From assembly GCA_021732005.1 (NCBI GenBank), contig JAKFVT010000031.1:1-64000 (forward strand): DNA of 64,000 nt, read 5' to 3'. This document shows, one piece after another, positions 23,075 to 32,469 of this stretch (positions are counted from its first letter, which is position 1; each line of letters begins with the position of its first letter). Origin of the DNA: Mycobacterium sp. (GTDB lineage: Bacteria > Actinomycetota > Actinomycetes > Mycobacteriales > Mycobacteriaceae). A model generated the notes under the pieces. It did no database searches. It was not told the origin of the DNA and saw only the letters and a program-made list of their open reading frames with translations. The position numbers were made by a program, and so were the translations under genes.

Positions 23075-23930
23075 GCTGCTGCTCGTCGAACCGTGTCTCG
23101 GGCAAGCCTTGAGCGCCGACATCGACGAGAAACACCGCGCCGGCGAGTGGTTCCGTCTCGGGCACGTCAGGCAAAGCCGATGTGATGGCTAGCGTGCGCA
23201 GGTCGCTGCCCACGAACATGCAGCTGGTCGGGCGCGACACTGGCATCTCCACTTCACGATCGATCCGGCCGTCCGGCGTATACCGGACCACCCTGCCCCC
23301 ATCCCATTTCGCCGACCAGACGCACCCATCCGCATCGACGGTGAGGCCGTCCGGATCAGAGGGTTTGACGTCCGTCGCGAAGATTCGCCCGTTGTGGATC
23401 TCACCGGCTGTCGCGTCGTAGTCGAAGACCTGAATCGTCTGGGTAGGCGAATCCGCGTAGTACATCAGCTTGCCGTCCGGCGACCAGCCGAGGCCGTTCG
23501 AAACAGTGACGCCGTCGAGCTGCACCTGCGGACGTCCGTCCCGAAGGCGATAGAGATGCGCGACGGGCTCGGTCTCGGCGTCGTGCATCGTGCCGAACCA
23601 AAGAAGTCCGTTGCGGTCGGTTTTTCCGTCGTTGGACCGCACACTCGAGGTGTCCCAATTACCGGTCCACTTCGACTCCCATCCGCCACCGTTGTAGCAG
23701 TAGAGGCCGTCACGGCAGCCGGCGAGAAGGAGCCCGGACCGGGTTTTCACTACGAAGCCCACTTCACCGGGCGTGGAGATCGTGGTGACGCCACTGCCGT
23801 CCAGGCGAACCCAGTGGACCGAACATCCGGTGCTGTCCACCCAGTAGAAAGTGCCGTCCTCGGCGTCCCACCATGGTCCTTCACCGAGGTCGTCGCGATG
23901 GTCTGACAGGACGTCTAGCGTCGGCGGCAC
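23064..23930 (-). CDS. SMP-30/gluconolactonase/LRE family protein
   Basis: A 288-residue six-bladed beta-propeller hydrolase. Metal-ligand positions of the family are visible: E17 in DLGEGPWWD, N in SVRSNDGKTDRNGLLWFGTM, N in VSNGLGWSPDGKLMYYADS and D in PSDPDGLTVDADGCVWSAKWDGG. Such enzymes hydrolyse sugar lactones or other lactones using Ca or Zn. The natural substrate is not evident, and no sugar-acid pathway genes flank it. Confidence 0.9.
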   Translation of the reverse strand: MPPTLDVLSDHRDDLGEGPWWDAEDGTFYWVDSTGCSVHWVRLDGSGVTTISTPGEVGFVVKTRSGLLLAGCRDGLYCYNGGGWESKWTGNWDTSSVRSNDGKTDRNGLLWFGTMHDAETEPVAHLYRLRDGRPQVQLDGVTVSNGLGWSPDGKLMYYADSPTQTIQVFDYDATAGEIHNGRIFATDVKPSDPDGLTVDADGCVWSAKWDGGRVVRYTPDGRIDREVEMPVSRPTSCMFVGSDLRTLAITSALPDVPETEPLAGAVFLVDVGAQGLPETRFDEQQLTD

Positions 23931-24076
23931 TTGGTCTCCCTGCTGGCGGTTGATGCCCGCTCATGTTCCCAGTTCCTCGGCAATGTTTCTTGGCGAAAGT
24001 TGATCTAACACCCCCACTACCGGCGCAAACCTGCGACCGTGTCAATTGATAAGTCGCAGCCACGGAGGTCAGAAAG

Positions 24077-24940
24077 ATGAGCGCTCGGATTCTGCCGGTG
24101 TTGGCAGTTGGGTTGTTGCTGGCCGCATGCGGTGGCGGCGGCACCGACGAGAAGGCCGCATCCTCGGGCAGCTCGCCGGCGTCGGACACCCCAAAGGCCA
24201 AGGGCCCCGACGACACTGCGACCGCGGACGCCGGCGGCAAGATGACCGTCACCTACGACGAGGCCACCAGTCCTGAAGCGCAGAACGGCAAAAAGCTGTT
24301 GCAGGACAACAAAGTTCTCGAAGACCTTGCCGACGACATCAACCAATCGCTGAAGCTACCGCAGGACATCCCCTTGCACGGTTCGCAGTGCGACCAGGCG
24401 AACGCTTTCTGGAGCCCGAGCCAGAAGACCATCACCATCTGCTACGAGGACGCCGACCTCGGCGAGAAGATCTTCACCAAGGCCGGCGACAAAGACCCGG
24501 TCGCCTCGGCCATCGGTTCCGAGGACGCGACGTTCTATCACGAGACCGGCCACATGGCGATCACCCTCTACGACCTGCCGATCACCGGCAAGGAAGAGGA
24601 TGCCGCCGACCAACTGGCCGCCTACATCCTGCTGACGCCCGGCGACAACGGCAAAGTCGATTCGGAATCGTTGAAAGCGATCACGAACTTCGCGCGAGCA
24701 TTCCAAGCATCCGCCGCGGCACGCACCGAACTCGGCGCCGCGGATATGGCCGACGTCCATTCACTGGACCAACAGCGCGTCTACAACCTGCAGTGCTGGA
24801 TCTACGGGTCCAATCCCGACGCCAACGCCAACATGATCACCGACGGCGGACTCCCCCAAGAACGCGCGCAGGGCTGCCCGGACGAGTGGAAGCAGCTCAG
24901 CCACGCCTGGTCGACGCTGCTCGACGAGCACTGGAAGTGA
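24077..24940 (+). CDS. DUF4344-type lipoprotein, putative metallopeptidase
   Basis: A 287-residue lipoprotein. The N-terminus ILPVLAVGLLLAACGG is a lipobox signal peptide with lipidated Cys near 18, then a low-complexity linker. The catalytic-looking motif FYHETGHMAITLYDLPITGKEEDAADQLA (153-181) has HExxH (H155-E156-H159) and a downstream Glu pair (173-174), as in DUF4344 proteins proposed to be zinc peptidases. Several Cys residues (near 105, 122 and later) may form disulphides outside the cell. It stands alone, with a hairpin 12 bp after the stop. Confidence 0.85.
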   Translation: MSARILPVLAVGLLLAACGGGGTDEKAASSGSSPASDTPKAKGPDDTATADAGGKMTVTYDEATSPEAQNGKKLLQDNKVLEDLADDINQSLKLPQDIPLHGSQCDQANAFWSPSQKTITICYEDADLGEKIFTKAGDKDPVASAIGSEDATFYHETGHMAITLYDLPITGKEEDAADQLAAYILLTPGDNGKVDSESLKAITNFARAFQASAAARTELGAADMADVHSLDQQRVYNLQCWIYGSNPDANANMITDGGLPQERAQGCPDEWKQLSHAWSTLLDEHWK

Positions 24941-24952
24941 CGAGCGCGGATT

Positions 24953-24968
24953 AAGTAGTTGTCTACTT
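24953..24968. promoter_or_regulatory. Perfect inverted repeat after the DUF4344 gene
   Basis: AAGTAG-TTGT-CTACTT is a perfect 6-bp stem with a 4-base loop, followed by CAATTTC. It could be a weak terminator for the lipoprotein gene or an operator for the ferritin-like gene that begins at 25065. There is no true T-run. Confidence 0.35.
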
Positions 24969-25064
24969 CAATTTCGCTGATCAGGCGATGTCGCTTGACG
25001 GGGCCGCCGAAGCGGGCGCACTGTGTGATTCAAGTCATAAGACCGGGGCGAAAGGCGACAACTC

Positions 25065-26165
25065 GTGACCACTAGAGACAAGTACACCCAGGTGCCCGAC
25101 CCCTACTCATGGGAGGTCCCCAGCGCCGGCGACGCCCGCTTCACCTGGGAATACGACGAGGGACGGGCCCGACTTCTGTCGCTGTATCAGAAGGGCAAGG
25201 ACAAGCAGTGGGACGCGCAGTCGCGCATCGACTGGAGCCTGGACGTCGACCCGATGAACCCGGTCGGGATGCCCGACGAGTTCCATCCGCTGTTCGGCAG
25301 CCCGGCGTGGGAGTCGGCGGACGAGAAGCGCCGCGCCGAGATGCGCCAGCACAACCAAGCCTGGAACTTCTCGCAGTTCCTGCACGGGGAGCAGGGGGCG
25401 ATGGTGTGTGCAGCCAAGATCGTCGAGGTCGTCCCGGATCTGGACGCCAAGTTCTACGCCGCCACCCAAACCATGGACGAGGCCCGGCACGTCGAAGCCT
25501 TCTCACGATTCCTGCAGGAGAAGATCGGTCTGGTCTACCCGATCAACTCCAACCTCTCCGCTCTGCTGGCAGACACCCTCAGCGACTCACGCTGGGACAT
25601 GCCGTACCTGGGCATGCAGGTCCTCATCGAAGGCCTGGCACTCGCAGCGTTCGGGGTGCAGCGCGACCTGGCGCCGGAGGGCTCGCTGGCCAAGCAGTTG
25701 CTCGCCTATGTTATGCAGGACGAGGCCCGGCACGTCGCCTTCGGCCGAATCTCGTTGAAGGACTACTACTCCGAGCTGACGACGGCCGAGCGCGACGACC
25801 GTGAGGAATTCGTCGTGGATGCCTGCTACCTGATGCGTGACCGGTTCCGCGGCGAGGAGGTCATGGAGAGGCTGGGTCTCAACGTCAAGGAGTGCGCCGA
25901 GTGGGTCGATCATTCGCCGCTGATGATCCAGTTCCGCTCGCACCTGTTCAGCCGCATCGTGCCGATCGTCAAGGACATCGGGCTGTGGGGCGACAAGGTG
26001 CAAAAAGCCTTCAGGGACATGGGTGTTCACGACATGGCCGACCTCAACATCGAGGCGCTGATGAAAGCCGACGAAGATCAGGCCGAGTCGCTGGATAAGG
26101 CGCACGCCGAAATGGCGGCCCGTGCCACCGAGGTCGACGAGGTGATCGCGGCCGGCATGAGCTAG
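25065..26165 (+). CDS. Ferritin-like diiron protein (possible oxygenase/oxidase)
   Basis: A 366-residue protein from GTG 25065, with GAAAGG upstream. A complete set of diiron ligands can be read: E109 (HGEQ), E139 and H142 (DEARH), E189 (LIEG), E220 and H223 (second DEARH). The spacing is that of ferritin-like R2/AurF-type oxidases. It could be an N-oxygenase, a fatty-acid or ligand-binding oxidase, or a related enzyme; sequence alone does not settle the substrate. An LpqN-like lipoprotein gene follows after 23 bp. Confidence 0.85.
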   Translation: MTTRDKYTQVPDPYSWEVPSAGDARFTWEYDEGRARLLSLYQKGKDKQWDAQSRIDWSLDVDPMNPVGMPDEFHPLFGSPAWESADEKRRAEMRQHNQAWNFSQFLHGEQGAMVCAAKIVEVVPDLDAKFYAATQTMDEARHVEAFSRFLQEKIGLVYPINSNLSALLADTLSDSRWDMPYLGMQVLIEGLALAAFGVQRDLAPEGSLAKQLLAYVMQDEARHVAFGRISLKDYYSELTTAERDDREEFVVDACYLMRDRFRGEEVMERLGLNVKECAEWVDHSPLMIQFRSHLFSRIVPIVKDIGLWGDKVQKAFRDMGVHDMADLNIEALMKADEDQAESLDKAHAEMAARATEVDEVIAAGMS

Positions 26166-26188
26166 GCCACCTATCGAAGGGGTCAGGC

Positions 26189-26845
26189 ATGCCCGCCCTC
26201 CGTAAGCCGGCTTCACGGGTGCTCGCACTGGGCACCTCGATTGTCATCGTCGCCGCGGGCACTGGATGCGAGAGATTTGTTGCCGGGCAGGAGTCAAAGC
26301 AGCGCGCCCCCAACGCATCCGCTTCGGCACCGGTGGCATCAGGATGCGCGTACAGCGGTTACCCCCTGCTGACGCTGAGAACCCGGCTGGACGAGCCGTC
26401 ACTGGCTGTCCCGAAGCCGCCCGGCTGGACAGCTGCTCGATTCGGCGATGCGGGAGCTCCCATCCGAATTGTGATGATCAACAAGGAACTTCGCGACACC
26501 GTCGCACAATTCTCGCCCGTAGCCCTCGTCGCTCTGGATGACTTCACCGGCAAGGCCCGCACCGCGGAAGAGGCTCTTGACCATGAACTCCGGGCACTCG
26601 AAACGGAATTCGTGTCGAAGTCGCCCGGAATATTGTGTGGGCATCCGAGCGTCACAGTGTCCTACAACCGCCGCAACGATCGGCTCGGTCTGGTCACGTT
26701 GCGCGCTGTCGCAGGCGAGTTCGGCAACCGGATGTACGTGGCGAGCGTGTCGACGATGTCAAGCCGGCCCTACAACGAGACCTACCTCGCCGACAAGCAG
26801 GCCATCCTTGACGGGTTCGCCGTGGTGTTCGCCGGCAAGTACTAG
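26189..26845 (+). CDS. LpqN/LpqT-family lipoprotein
   Basis: A 218-residue exported lipoprotein with signal segment VLALGTSIVIVAAGTGCERF (lipidated Cys near 29), then a Ser/Ala linker. The mature domain has LAVPKPPGWTAARFGDAGAPIRIVMINKELRDTVAQFSPVALVALDDFTG and ends with ASVSTMSSRPYNETYLADKQAILDGFAVVF, the layout of mycobacterial LpqN/LpqT proteins, small lipid-envelope associated lipoproteins. It is 23 bp downstream of the diiron gene and nearly abuts the convergent GH16 gene. Confidence 0.85.
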   Translation: MPALRKPASRVLALGTSIVIVAAGTGCERFVAGQESKQRAPNASASAPVASGCAYSGYPLLTLRTRLDEPSLAVPKPPGWTAARFGDAGAPIRIVMINKELRDTVAQFSPVALVALDDFTGKARTAEEALDHELRALETEFVSKSPGILCGHPSVTVSYNRRNDRLGLVTLRAVAGEFGNRMYVASVSTMSSRPYNETYLADKQAILDGFAVVFAGKY

Positions 26846-26852
26846 GAGGGTG

Positions 26853-27734
26853 TCACCACACCCGCACGTAGTCGACGAGCATGTCCGCGGGGTAGGTGCC
26901 GGGCCGCGGATCGCCACCGCCCGAGCCGCTGACAGCCAGGTTCAGCACCGGGAACATCCGATAGTCGGGGAAGTTGAACGGCCAGTCGTCGATGGAGTTG
27001 GCCGGAACGGTGAAGTACGGTTCGGCGCCGTCGACGTAGTCCTTCCAGAAGTACATCCCGGAGTCGTTCCATGTGACTCGCCAGGTATGCCAGTTTCCGT
27101 CGATCGGCGTCGGCTGGGTGGCGAAGGACGTTCCATCCAGACGCGCGTGAACGGTTGTCCCCGAAGGCCATTCACCATTGCCGTACCACTCCGCGAGGTC
27201 CACCTCGCCACCGACCTCGGGGTGATCGTTCATCAGCCACCAAGCCGGCCAGCAGCCCGCGGTCAAGCAGTTGAACTTGATGCGGGCTTCCCAGGTGGTC
27301 CCGATTCCGCCCCACCAGTTCCCCATCACCTTGCCGCTGACGTACTTGTTGTTGTCGCGGGTCGCACGGATCACGAGGTTGGAATTACCGTCCACGAAGA
27401 CGTGCTGCCGATCGTCACGGTACTGGCCCATGTTCTCGGGCCGATCCCAGAACACCGGATTCTTGATGGTCTCGCGGGCCTTGGCGATGCGCCACTTGGA
27501 GGGATCCGGGGCTGAGCCGGCCGGTCCGTCGAACTCGTCGTGGAAGAGATACGCGGGAGCCGTGGCGTTCGGCGCCGGTGCTTGCGGGCGGGTGGGTGTG
27601 GCACCTGCCACGGGCATCGGCAGCGCGGCGGCGACCGCGCCGAACCCCGCCATGAGCATCAGGCTACGACGATCAATTTCTGGCACGGCTAAACCATAGA
27701 TTGGAATCCTCGCCGGACTCGTAACCGGGGCCAT
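26853..27734 (-). CDS. Secreted GH16 beta-1,3-glucanase, Rv0315-like
   Basis: A 293-residue exported glycosidase. ATG 27734 has GGAG/AGAAGAG before it; longer starts add a non-signal-like leader. The N-terminus contains EIDRRSLMLMAGFGAVAAALPMPVAGA, a signal with a twin Arg compatible with Tat export. The mature enzyme carries the GH16 signature ExDxxE in GGEVDLAEWYGNG (catalytic Glu near 177 and 182), plus GTTWEARIKFNC, WPAWWLMND and the terminal MLVDYVRVW. It closely resembles my memory of M. tuberculosis Rv0315. Confidence 0.92.
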   Translation of the reverse strand: MAPVTSPARIPIYGLAVPEIDRRSLMLMAGFGAVAAALPMPVAGATPTRPQAPAPNATAPAYLFHDEFDGPAGSAPDPSKWRIAKARETIKNPVFWDRPENMGQYRDDRQHVFVDGNSNLVIRATRDNNKYVSGKVMGNWWGGIGTTWEARIKFNCLTAGCWPAWWLMNDHPEVGGEVDLAEWYGNGEWPSGTTVHARLDGTSFATQPTPIDGNWHTWRVTWNDSGMYFWKDYVDGAEPYFTVPANSIDDWPFNFPDYRMFPVLNLAVSGSGGGDPRPGTYPADMLVDYVRVW

Positions 27735-28120
27735 CTCTTCTACTCCGCCTCGCCGAACTCGCGGTGAACAGCCCGTTGACCTGCATAAACAACCCGGCCA
27801 ACAACCATCGACAACCGCATGGGTGTCGCCGTCCAACCCGACGCGAGCGCGTGTCGCCACGCCGACAACATCCTTACGGCGCCGCTAATTTCCGGCAGTT
27901 GATTTCGACAAGATCGCCGCCACGCTGGGTCGGCCGCGCAAACATGCGATGACCTCGGATTCTGCTCCGACAGCTCGCTTGCGGCGCCTTTCTGTGAGGC
28001 AGCTGGGTAACCCCGACGTTGAGCGAGGGCAAGCATTCGGAACCGCGCCGTTTACCGTTTGGGGTGGCCCTGACCTGCCCGCTCCTCTACGATGCCCTAG
28101 AGCTAACGAAGGGTCAGCAA
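27735..28120. other. Intergenic stretch upstream of two divergent secreted-protein genes
   Basis: These 386 bp lie between the divergent GH16 gene and the duplicated-domain exported protein. Minus-strand and plus-strand open frames exist across it but none has a ribosome site or protein-like composition. It presumably holds both promoters; I could not assign them with confidence. Confidence 0.4.
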
Positions 28121-29572
28121 ATGGGGTCAAACAAATACGTCGGGTACGTTGGCGGACTCGCGGTTGCGGTCGGGGTGGGCGCGGCTGTTGCCGCAGCAAG
28201 CCAAGGCGTAGCAAGCGCTGATACCGGCAAATCGGACTCATCATCGAGCGCGTCAGATTCGGCCAAGCCCAACGCCGGGCCGAAGAAGTCCGCGACCGGC
28301 GCCACCAAGCGCACCAAGGCGGTGTCGAAGCCCGCCGACAAGGTCAGCAGCGCAGCCGCTTCCGACTCCGCAGTCACCTCGACGGCGACGAGCGCGAAGA
28401 GCACGGCCGCCGCATTCGAGGCCGCCCAGGTCGCGAAGCTCGAGGGGCTGTTCAAGGGCACCGGGCATGCCGCGCCCCGACCGGCCGCTGCCACCGTGAC
28501 CACTGAAACGACCACGGCGGATGCCGCCGTCACGCCGACCGCTGCCGCAACGCCGACCGCCGCCGCCACCCCCGCGACGGCGTTCTGGAACCCGTTCCGC
28601 TGGATGCCGCCCGAGCCGGCACCGCAGGACGTGCCCGGCCCGATCTGGACTCTCGAGCAGTCCTTCATGGCCGTGTTCCCCAACCCCGTAAAGGCAGTCG
28701 CCCGCGAAGGATTCGAGCTCGGCTACCGCCTCACCCAGACCATCCCGTGGGTCAACATCATCATCCCGTTCACGAACATCATCACCGAGCTTCCCGACGC
28801 TCTCGCCGGTGACAAGGCAGCTTCCCAGCGCGTCATCAACAACCTGATCGTCACGATCAACCCGATCGCAATTTTGTATTACGGCTATAACGAGGTCGCC
28901 GACGTCCTAAACCTCGAAGCACCGGCCCTGAAGTTGCAGTCCTGGTTCATCGGCTCGCTGTGGAACCTGTTCGACCCGTTTGCGTTGCTGCACATCCGCG
29001 GTGAGTCCGGGTTGCCGCTGTCGACGACGACCCCGCCGCCGGACCAGGTGACTCCGGAGGCGACAGCCACCCTCGCCGCTGCGGTGACTCCGTCGGCCAG
29101 CGACATCACCCTGCCCGACATCCAGTTGCCGGATGTGGTCAACCCGTTCCCGGCCACTGACCCGAAGCCCTACGGGATGCCGACCGCGGTATACAACACC
29201 GAAAAGGGTTTGGTGGCAGCATTTCCCGTTGAGGCGCGGCCCGTCGTGCGTGAGCTCTACGAAGCCAGCTGGCGCATCTCGCAGATGGTGCCCGGCCTGA
29301 GCGCAGCAGTGCCGATCGCCAAGCTGCTGCCCGCTCTGTACCAGGCCGCCCTCGGCCACCGGGACACCGCGCAGAGCGCGATCAACGATGTGCTGCTGGC
29401 GACTACGGCGCTGTCGATCCTGTACTACGGCTACGACCAGTTGGCCGACCTGCTCAATGTCGAAGTGGCGGCGCAGGCGCTCAAAGTGCAGATCTACGCC
29501 GCGGTGTGGGATGAGGCCGACCCGAATGGCTACCTGCACGTGCCCGGCCACTCGGGGTTACAGACCATCTGA
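28121..29572 (+). CDS. Exported mycobacterial protein with a tandemly duplicated C-terminal domain
   Basis: A 483-residue protein from ATG 28121 with GAAGGG upstream; the longer frame has no signal. A signal peptide (KYVGYVGGLAVAVGVGAAVAAASQGVASAD) is followed by about 120 residues of Ala/Ser/Thr-rich linker. Two similar modules follow. The first contains WTLEQSFMAVFPNPVKAVAREGFELGYRLTQTIPWVNIIIPF...NPIAILYYGYNEVADVLN...HIRGESGLP. The second contains YNTEKGLVAAFPVEARPVVRELYEASWRISQMVPGLSAAVPIA...LSILYYGYDQLADLLN...HVPGHSGLQ. The modules are about 160 residues each. I know similar exported mycobacterial proteins but no function. Confidence 0.8.
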   Translation: MGSNKYVGYVGGLAVAVGVGAAVAAASQGVASADTGKSDSSSSASDSAKPNAGPKKSATGATKRTKAVSKPADKVSSAAASDSAVTSTATSAKSTAAAFEAAQVAKLEGLFKGTGHAAPRPAAATVTTETTTADAAVTPTAAATPTAAATPATAFWNPFRWMPPEPAPQDVPGPIWTLEQSFMAVFPNPVKAVAREGFELGYRLTQTIPWVNIIIPFTNIITELPDALAGDKAASQRVINNLIVTINPIAILYYGYNEVADVLNLEAPALKLQSWFIGSLWNLFDPFALLHIRGESGLPLSTTTPPPDQVTPEATATLAAAVTPSASDITLPDIQLPDVVNPFPATDPKPYGMPTAVYNTEKGLVAAFPVEARPVVRELYEASWRISQMVPGLSAAVPIAKLLPALYQAALGHRDTAQSAINDVLLATTALSILYYGYDQLADLLNVEVAAQALKVQIYAAVWDEADPNGYLHVPGHSGLQTI

Positions 29573-29851
29573 TCGGAGTGGGTGGTCCCTGGATCCGCAA
29601 ATCGCTAGCGCGGCTTGACAACTAACCCAGACACCCGCTCCCACTACGGTTTGCTCTGTGTGGTGCACGAAACCGGGTACGCCATGGCGTGCCTTCAGCA
29701 ACGACCGAACCGGTAACGCGAGCGTTTCCTACCCTCGTGACCGAGCTTTTCTCCGGATGCGGTCGCGCCGTTCTGCCTCCAAGATCTAAGAGTTGCGGCA
29801 GAGTCTCCTATCACTCGACTCTGTCCGGTTGCTGGTGATCAAGGGAGCGAT

Positions 29852-31483
29852 ATGAAGGTACGCAACGTCATCGCCATCGGAAGTGTGGCGGCAGTGGCTG
29901 CATTCGGCGTCGCGGCCTGCGGTGGTAAGGGCGGCGGAAGTCAAGGCGGAGAAATCAACGTCTCCATGACCTCGTTCCCGGACTATGTGGACCCGCAGCT
30001 GTCGTACACGCTGGAGGGATGGGAAGTGTTGTGGAACGTCTACACCCCACTCTTGACGTACAAGCACCAAAAGGGCGACGCGGGAACTGACATCGTCCCC
30101 GGCTTGGCCAAGGACATGCCGCAGATCTCGCCGGACGGCAAGACTTACAAACTGACCCTGCGGCCGAACATGAAGTACTCCGACGGCACCCCCATCAAGG
30201 CTTCTGACTTCACCTACGCCGTCAAGCGCCTGTTCAAAGCGGACTCCGGTGGCTCGGTGTTCTACGAAGGTATCGTCGGCGCAAAGGATTTCGCGGACGG
30301 TAAGGCTGACACCATCAGCGGTATCACCACCGACGACAACAGCGGTGACATCACCATCCAACTGGACAAGCCCAACGGGACGTTCAACAGCGTGCTGGCG
30401 TTGATGTTCGCCGCGCCGGTACCCCCGACCACGACGCTGGACAAGGACGTCACCAACAACCCGCCACCCGCCAGCGGTCCGTTCGTGATCACCAAGGTCG
30501 ACGCGCCGAATACTCTTACTATGGAACGCAATCCGCAGTTCAAGACCGTCAAGGATGCCGGTGCCGGCGAGGTCGCCGACGCACAGGTCGACAAGATCAC
30601 GGTCACCCAGAACAAGAACAACTCGTCACAGGTCACCGGCGTCGAACAGAATCAGATCGACTTCATGACCGACCCGCCCGACGCCGACCGCCTACCCGAG
30701 GTCAAGGCCAAGTACAGCAGCCGGTTCCGCCTCGAGAACTCGATCAACACCTACTACTTCTGGATGAACACCCAGAAGGCGCCGTTCAACGACCTCAAGG
30801 TCCGTCAGGCCATCAACTACGCTATCGATCCCGAGGCACTCAACCGGGTGTTCGGCGGCCGGCTCCACCCGACCCAGCAGATCCTTCCGCCCGGCATGCC
30901 CGGATATGAAGAATACAAGCTGTATCCCGGCCCGAATCTGGACAAGGCCAAACAGCTTCTGGCCGAGGCGAATCCAACAGACAAAGACATCACCGTCTGG
31001 ACCGATGACGAGCCGGATCGCAAGCGGATCGGCGAGTACTATCACGATCTGCTGACCCAGTTGGGGTTCAACGCCCAACTCAAGGTGATCGCCGGCGACG
31101 TGTACTTCACCACGATCGGCAACACCTCGACACCAGATCTGGACACGGGCTTCGCCGACTGGTTCCAGGACTTCCCCCATCCCGACGACTTCTTCCGTCC
31201 TCTGCTCAACGGCGCGAATATCCTGCCGACGAACAGCAACAATTTCTCGCAGGTCAATCTGCCGGAGCTCGACGCCAAGCAGAACGAGTTGCTGACTCAG
31301 CAGCTCACCGGCGACGTGAAGAAGCAGTACGCGGCGCTGGACAAGGCCTACATGGAGCAGGCGGTGTGGGCCCCGTACGGCAATGAGGAATACACCACGT
31401 TCGTTTCCGAGCGTATGGACTTCGACAAGTCCTATCACCATCTTCTGTTCAATCAGGACTACACGTCGTTCGCGCTCAAGTAA
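29852..31483 (+). CDS. Peptide ABC transporter substrate-binding lipoprotein
   Basis: A 543-residue family-5 solute-binding protein (DppA/OppA type), anchored by a lipobox (VAAFGVAACGG, Cys near 23). AAGGGAG precedes ATG 29852. Family features include PQLSYTLEGWEVLWNVYTPLLTY, LAKDMPQISPDGKTYKLTLRPNMKYSDGTPIKASDFTYAVKR and the late NYAIDPEALNRVFGGRLHPTQQILPPGMPGY. It begins the transporter operon and overlaps the next gene by 1 bp. It would bind peptides outside the membrane. The 279 bp upstream hold no supportable gene. Confidence 0.93.
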   Translation: MKVRNVIAIGSVAAVAAFGVAACGGKGGGSQGGEINVSMTSFPDYVDPQLSYTLEGWEVLWNVYTPLLTYKHQKGDAGTDIVPGLAKDMPQISPDGKTYKLTLRPNMKYSDGTPIKASDFTYAVKRLFKADSGGSVFYEGIVGAKDFADGKADTISGITTDDNSGDITIQLDKPNGTFNSVLALMFAAPVPPTTTLDKDVTNNPPPASGPFVITKVDAPNTLTMERNPQFKTVKDAGAGEVADAQVDKITVTQNKNNSSQVTGVEQNQIDFMTDPPDADRLPEVKAKYSSRFRLENSINTYYFWMNTQKAPFNDLKVRQAINYAIDPEALNRVFGGRLHPTQQILPPGMPGYEEYKLYPGPNLDKAKQLLAEANPTDKDITVWTDDEPDRKRIGEYYHDLLTQLGFNAQLKVIAGDVYFTTIGNTSTPDLDTGFADWFQDFPHPDDFFRPLLNGANILPTNSNNFSQVNLPELDAKQNELLTQQLTGDVKKQYAALDKAYMEQAVWAPYGNEEYTTFVSERMDFDKSYHHLLFNQDYTSFALK

Positions 31484-32466
31484 TGGCGGCTCCGACCGCT
31501 GTCCGAGGGCGCAGTCCTTGGCACTTGGCCTGGATTCGGCTGCGGCGCAACAAGGTCTCGCTGGCATTCGGCGTGCTGTTCTTGCTCATCGTGGTGTTCT
31601 GTCTTGCAGCACCACTGTGGGCCGATCATGTCGCCCACACGGGGCCGAACCAGAACCACATAACCGACAGGATCCTGATCGACGGGCAACAGACCAACAT
31701 CGTCGCGACTGACGGCACCCCGTTGGGGCCGGGACTTCGCGGTCGTTACCTGCTCGGCGCCGACCAGAATGGCCGGGACGTCATGGTGCGCCTGATGTAC
31801 GGCGGCCGGACGTCGATCTATGTGGGCGTCGCCGCCGCAGTGATCACCACGCTGCTGGCCGTGCTCGTCGGCATGCTGGCCGGCTACTACCGGGGCTGGA
31901 TCGACTCGATCCTGTCGCGGATTCTCGATGTCGTGTGGGCCTTTCCGGTGCTGCTGCTCGGTATTGCCCTGGGTACCACCCTCGCCCTCGGCGGACTCAG
32001 TATCGGTGGGCTGCAAATCGCCGGAGACTCGTTGTGGATTCCCATCCTGATCATCGGGTGCGTCTACGTCCCGTACATGGCCAGGCCGATTCGCGGCGAG
32101 ATCCTGGCCTTGCGCGAGAAAGAGTTCGTGGAAGCCGCTGTCGCCCAGGGCAAAGGCCCGGTGCGCATCATGGTCTCCGAACTCCTGCCCAATATCGTGT
32201 CGACGATCATCGTGTTCTTCACCCTCAACATCGCCAACAACATGCTGCTGGAGTCAGCGCTGTCCTTCCTCGGCGCCGGCGTGCGGCCGCCGAACGCCTC
32301 GTGGGGCACAATGATCGCCGACGGTTACCAAACCATCTACACCGCACCACATCTGACGATCGTTCCCGGATTGATGATCATCTTGACCGTGCTGTCGCTC
32401 AACGTGTTCGGCGACGGCTTGCGCGACGCGTTGGATCCGCGAGCCAAGATCCGGCTGGAGCACTAA
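31483..32466 (+). CDS. Peptide ABC transporter permease (DppC type)
   Basis: A 327-residue membrane permease. Its ATG uses the last base of the preceding stop (TAATG). It has an N-terminal membrane segment, a periplasmic stretch with HLLGTDQ-like YLLGADQNGRDVMVRLMYGGRTS, then five membrane helices and the EAA loop EILALREKEFVEAAVAQGKGPVRIMVSELLPNI, which contacts the ATPase. The order C before B differs from the common dppABCDF order. Confidence 0.93.
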   Translation: MAAPTAVRGRSPWHLAWIRLRRNKVSLAFGVLFLLIVVFCLAAPLWADHVAHTGPNQNHITDRILIDGQQTNIVATDGTPLGPGLRGRYLLGADQNGRDVMVRLMYGGRTSIYVGVAAAVITTLLAVLVGMLAGYYRGWIDSILSRILDVVWAFPVLLLGIALGTTLALGGLSIGGLQIAGDSLWIPILIIGCVYVPYMARPIRGEILALREKEFVEAAVAQGKGPVRIMVSELLPNIVSTIIVFFTLNIANNMLLESALSFLGAGVRPPNASWGTMIADGYQTIYTAPHLTIVPGLMIILTVLSLNVFGDGLRDALDPRAKIRLEH

Positions 32467-32469
32467 CCC

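Noticed and set aside
27740..28036. 98-codon minus-strand frame upstream of the GH16 gene
   Set aside because: No ribosome site, mixed composition without a protein-like core, and it lies in a region that must hold divergent promoters.
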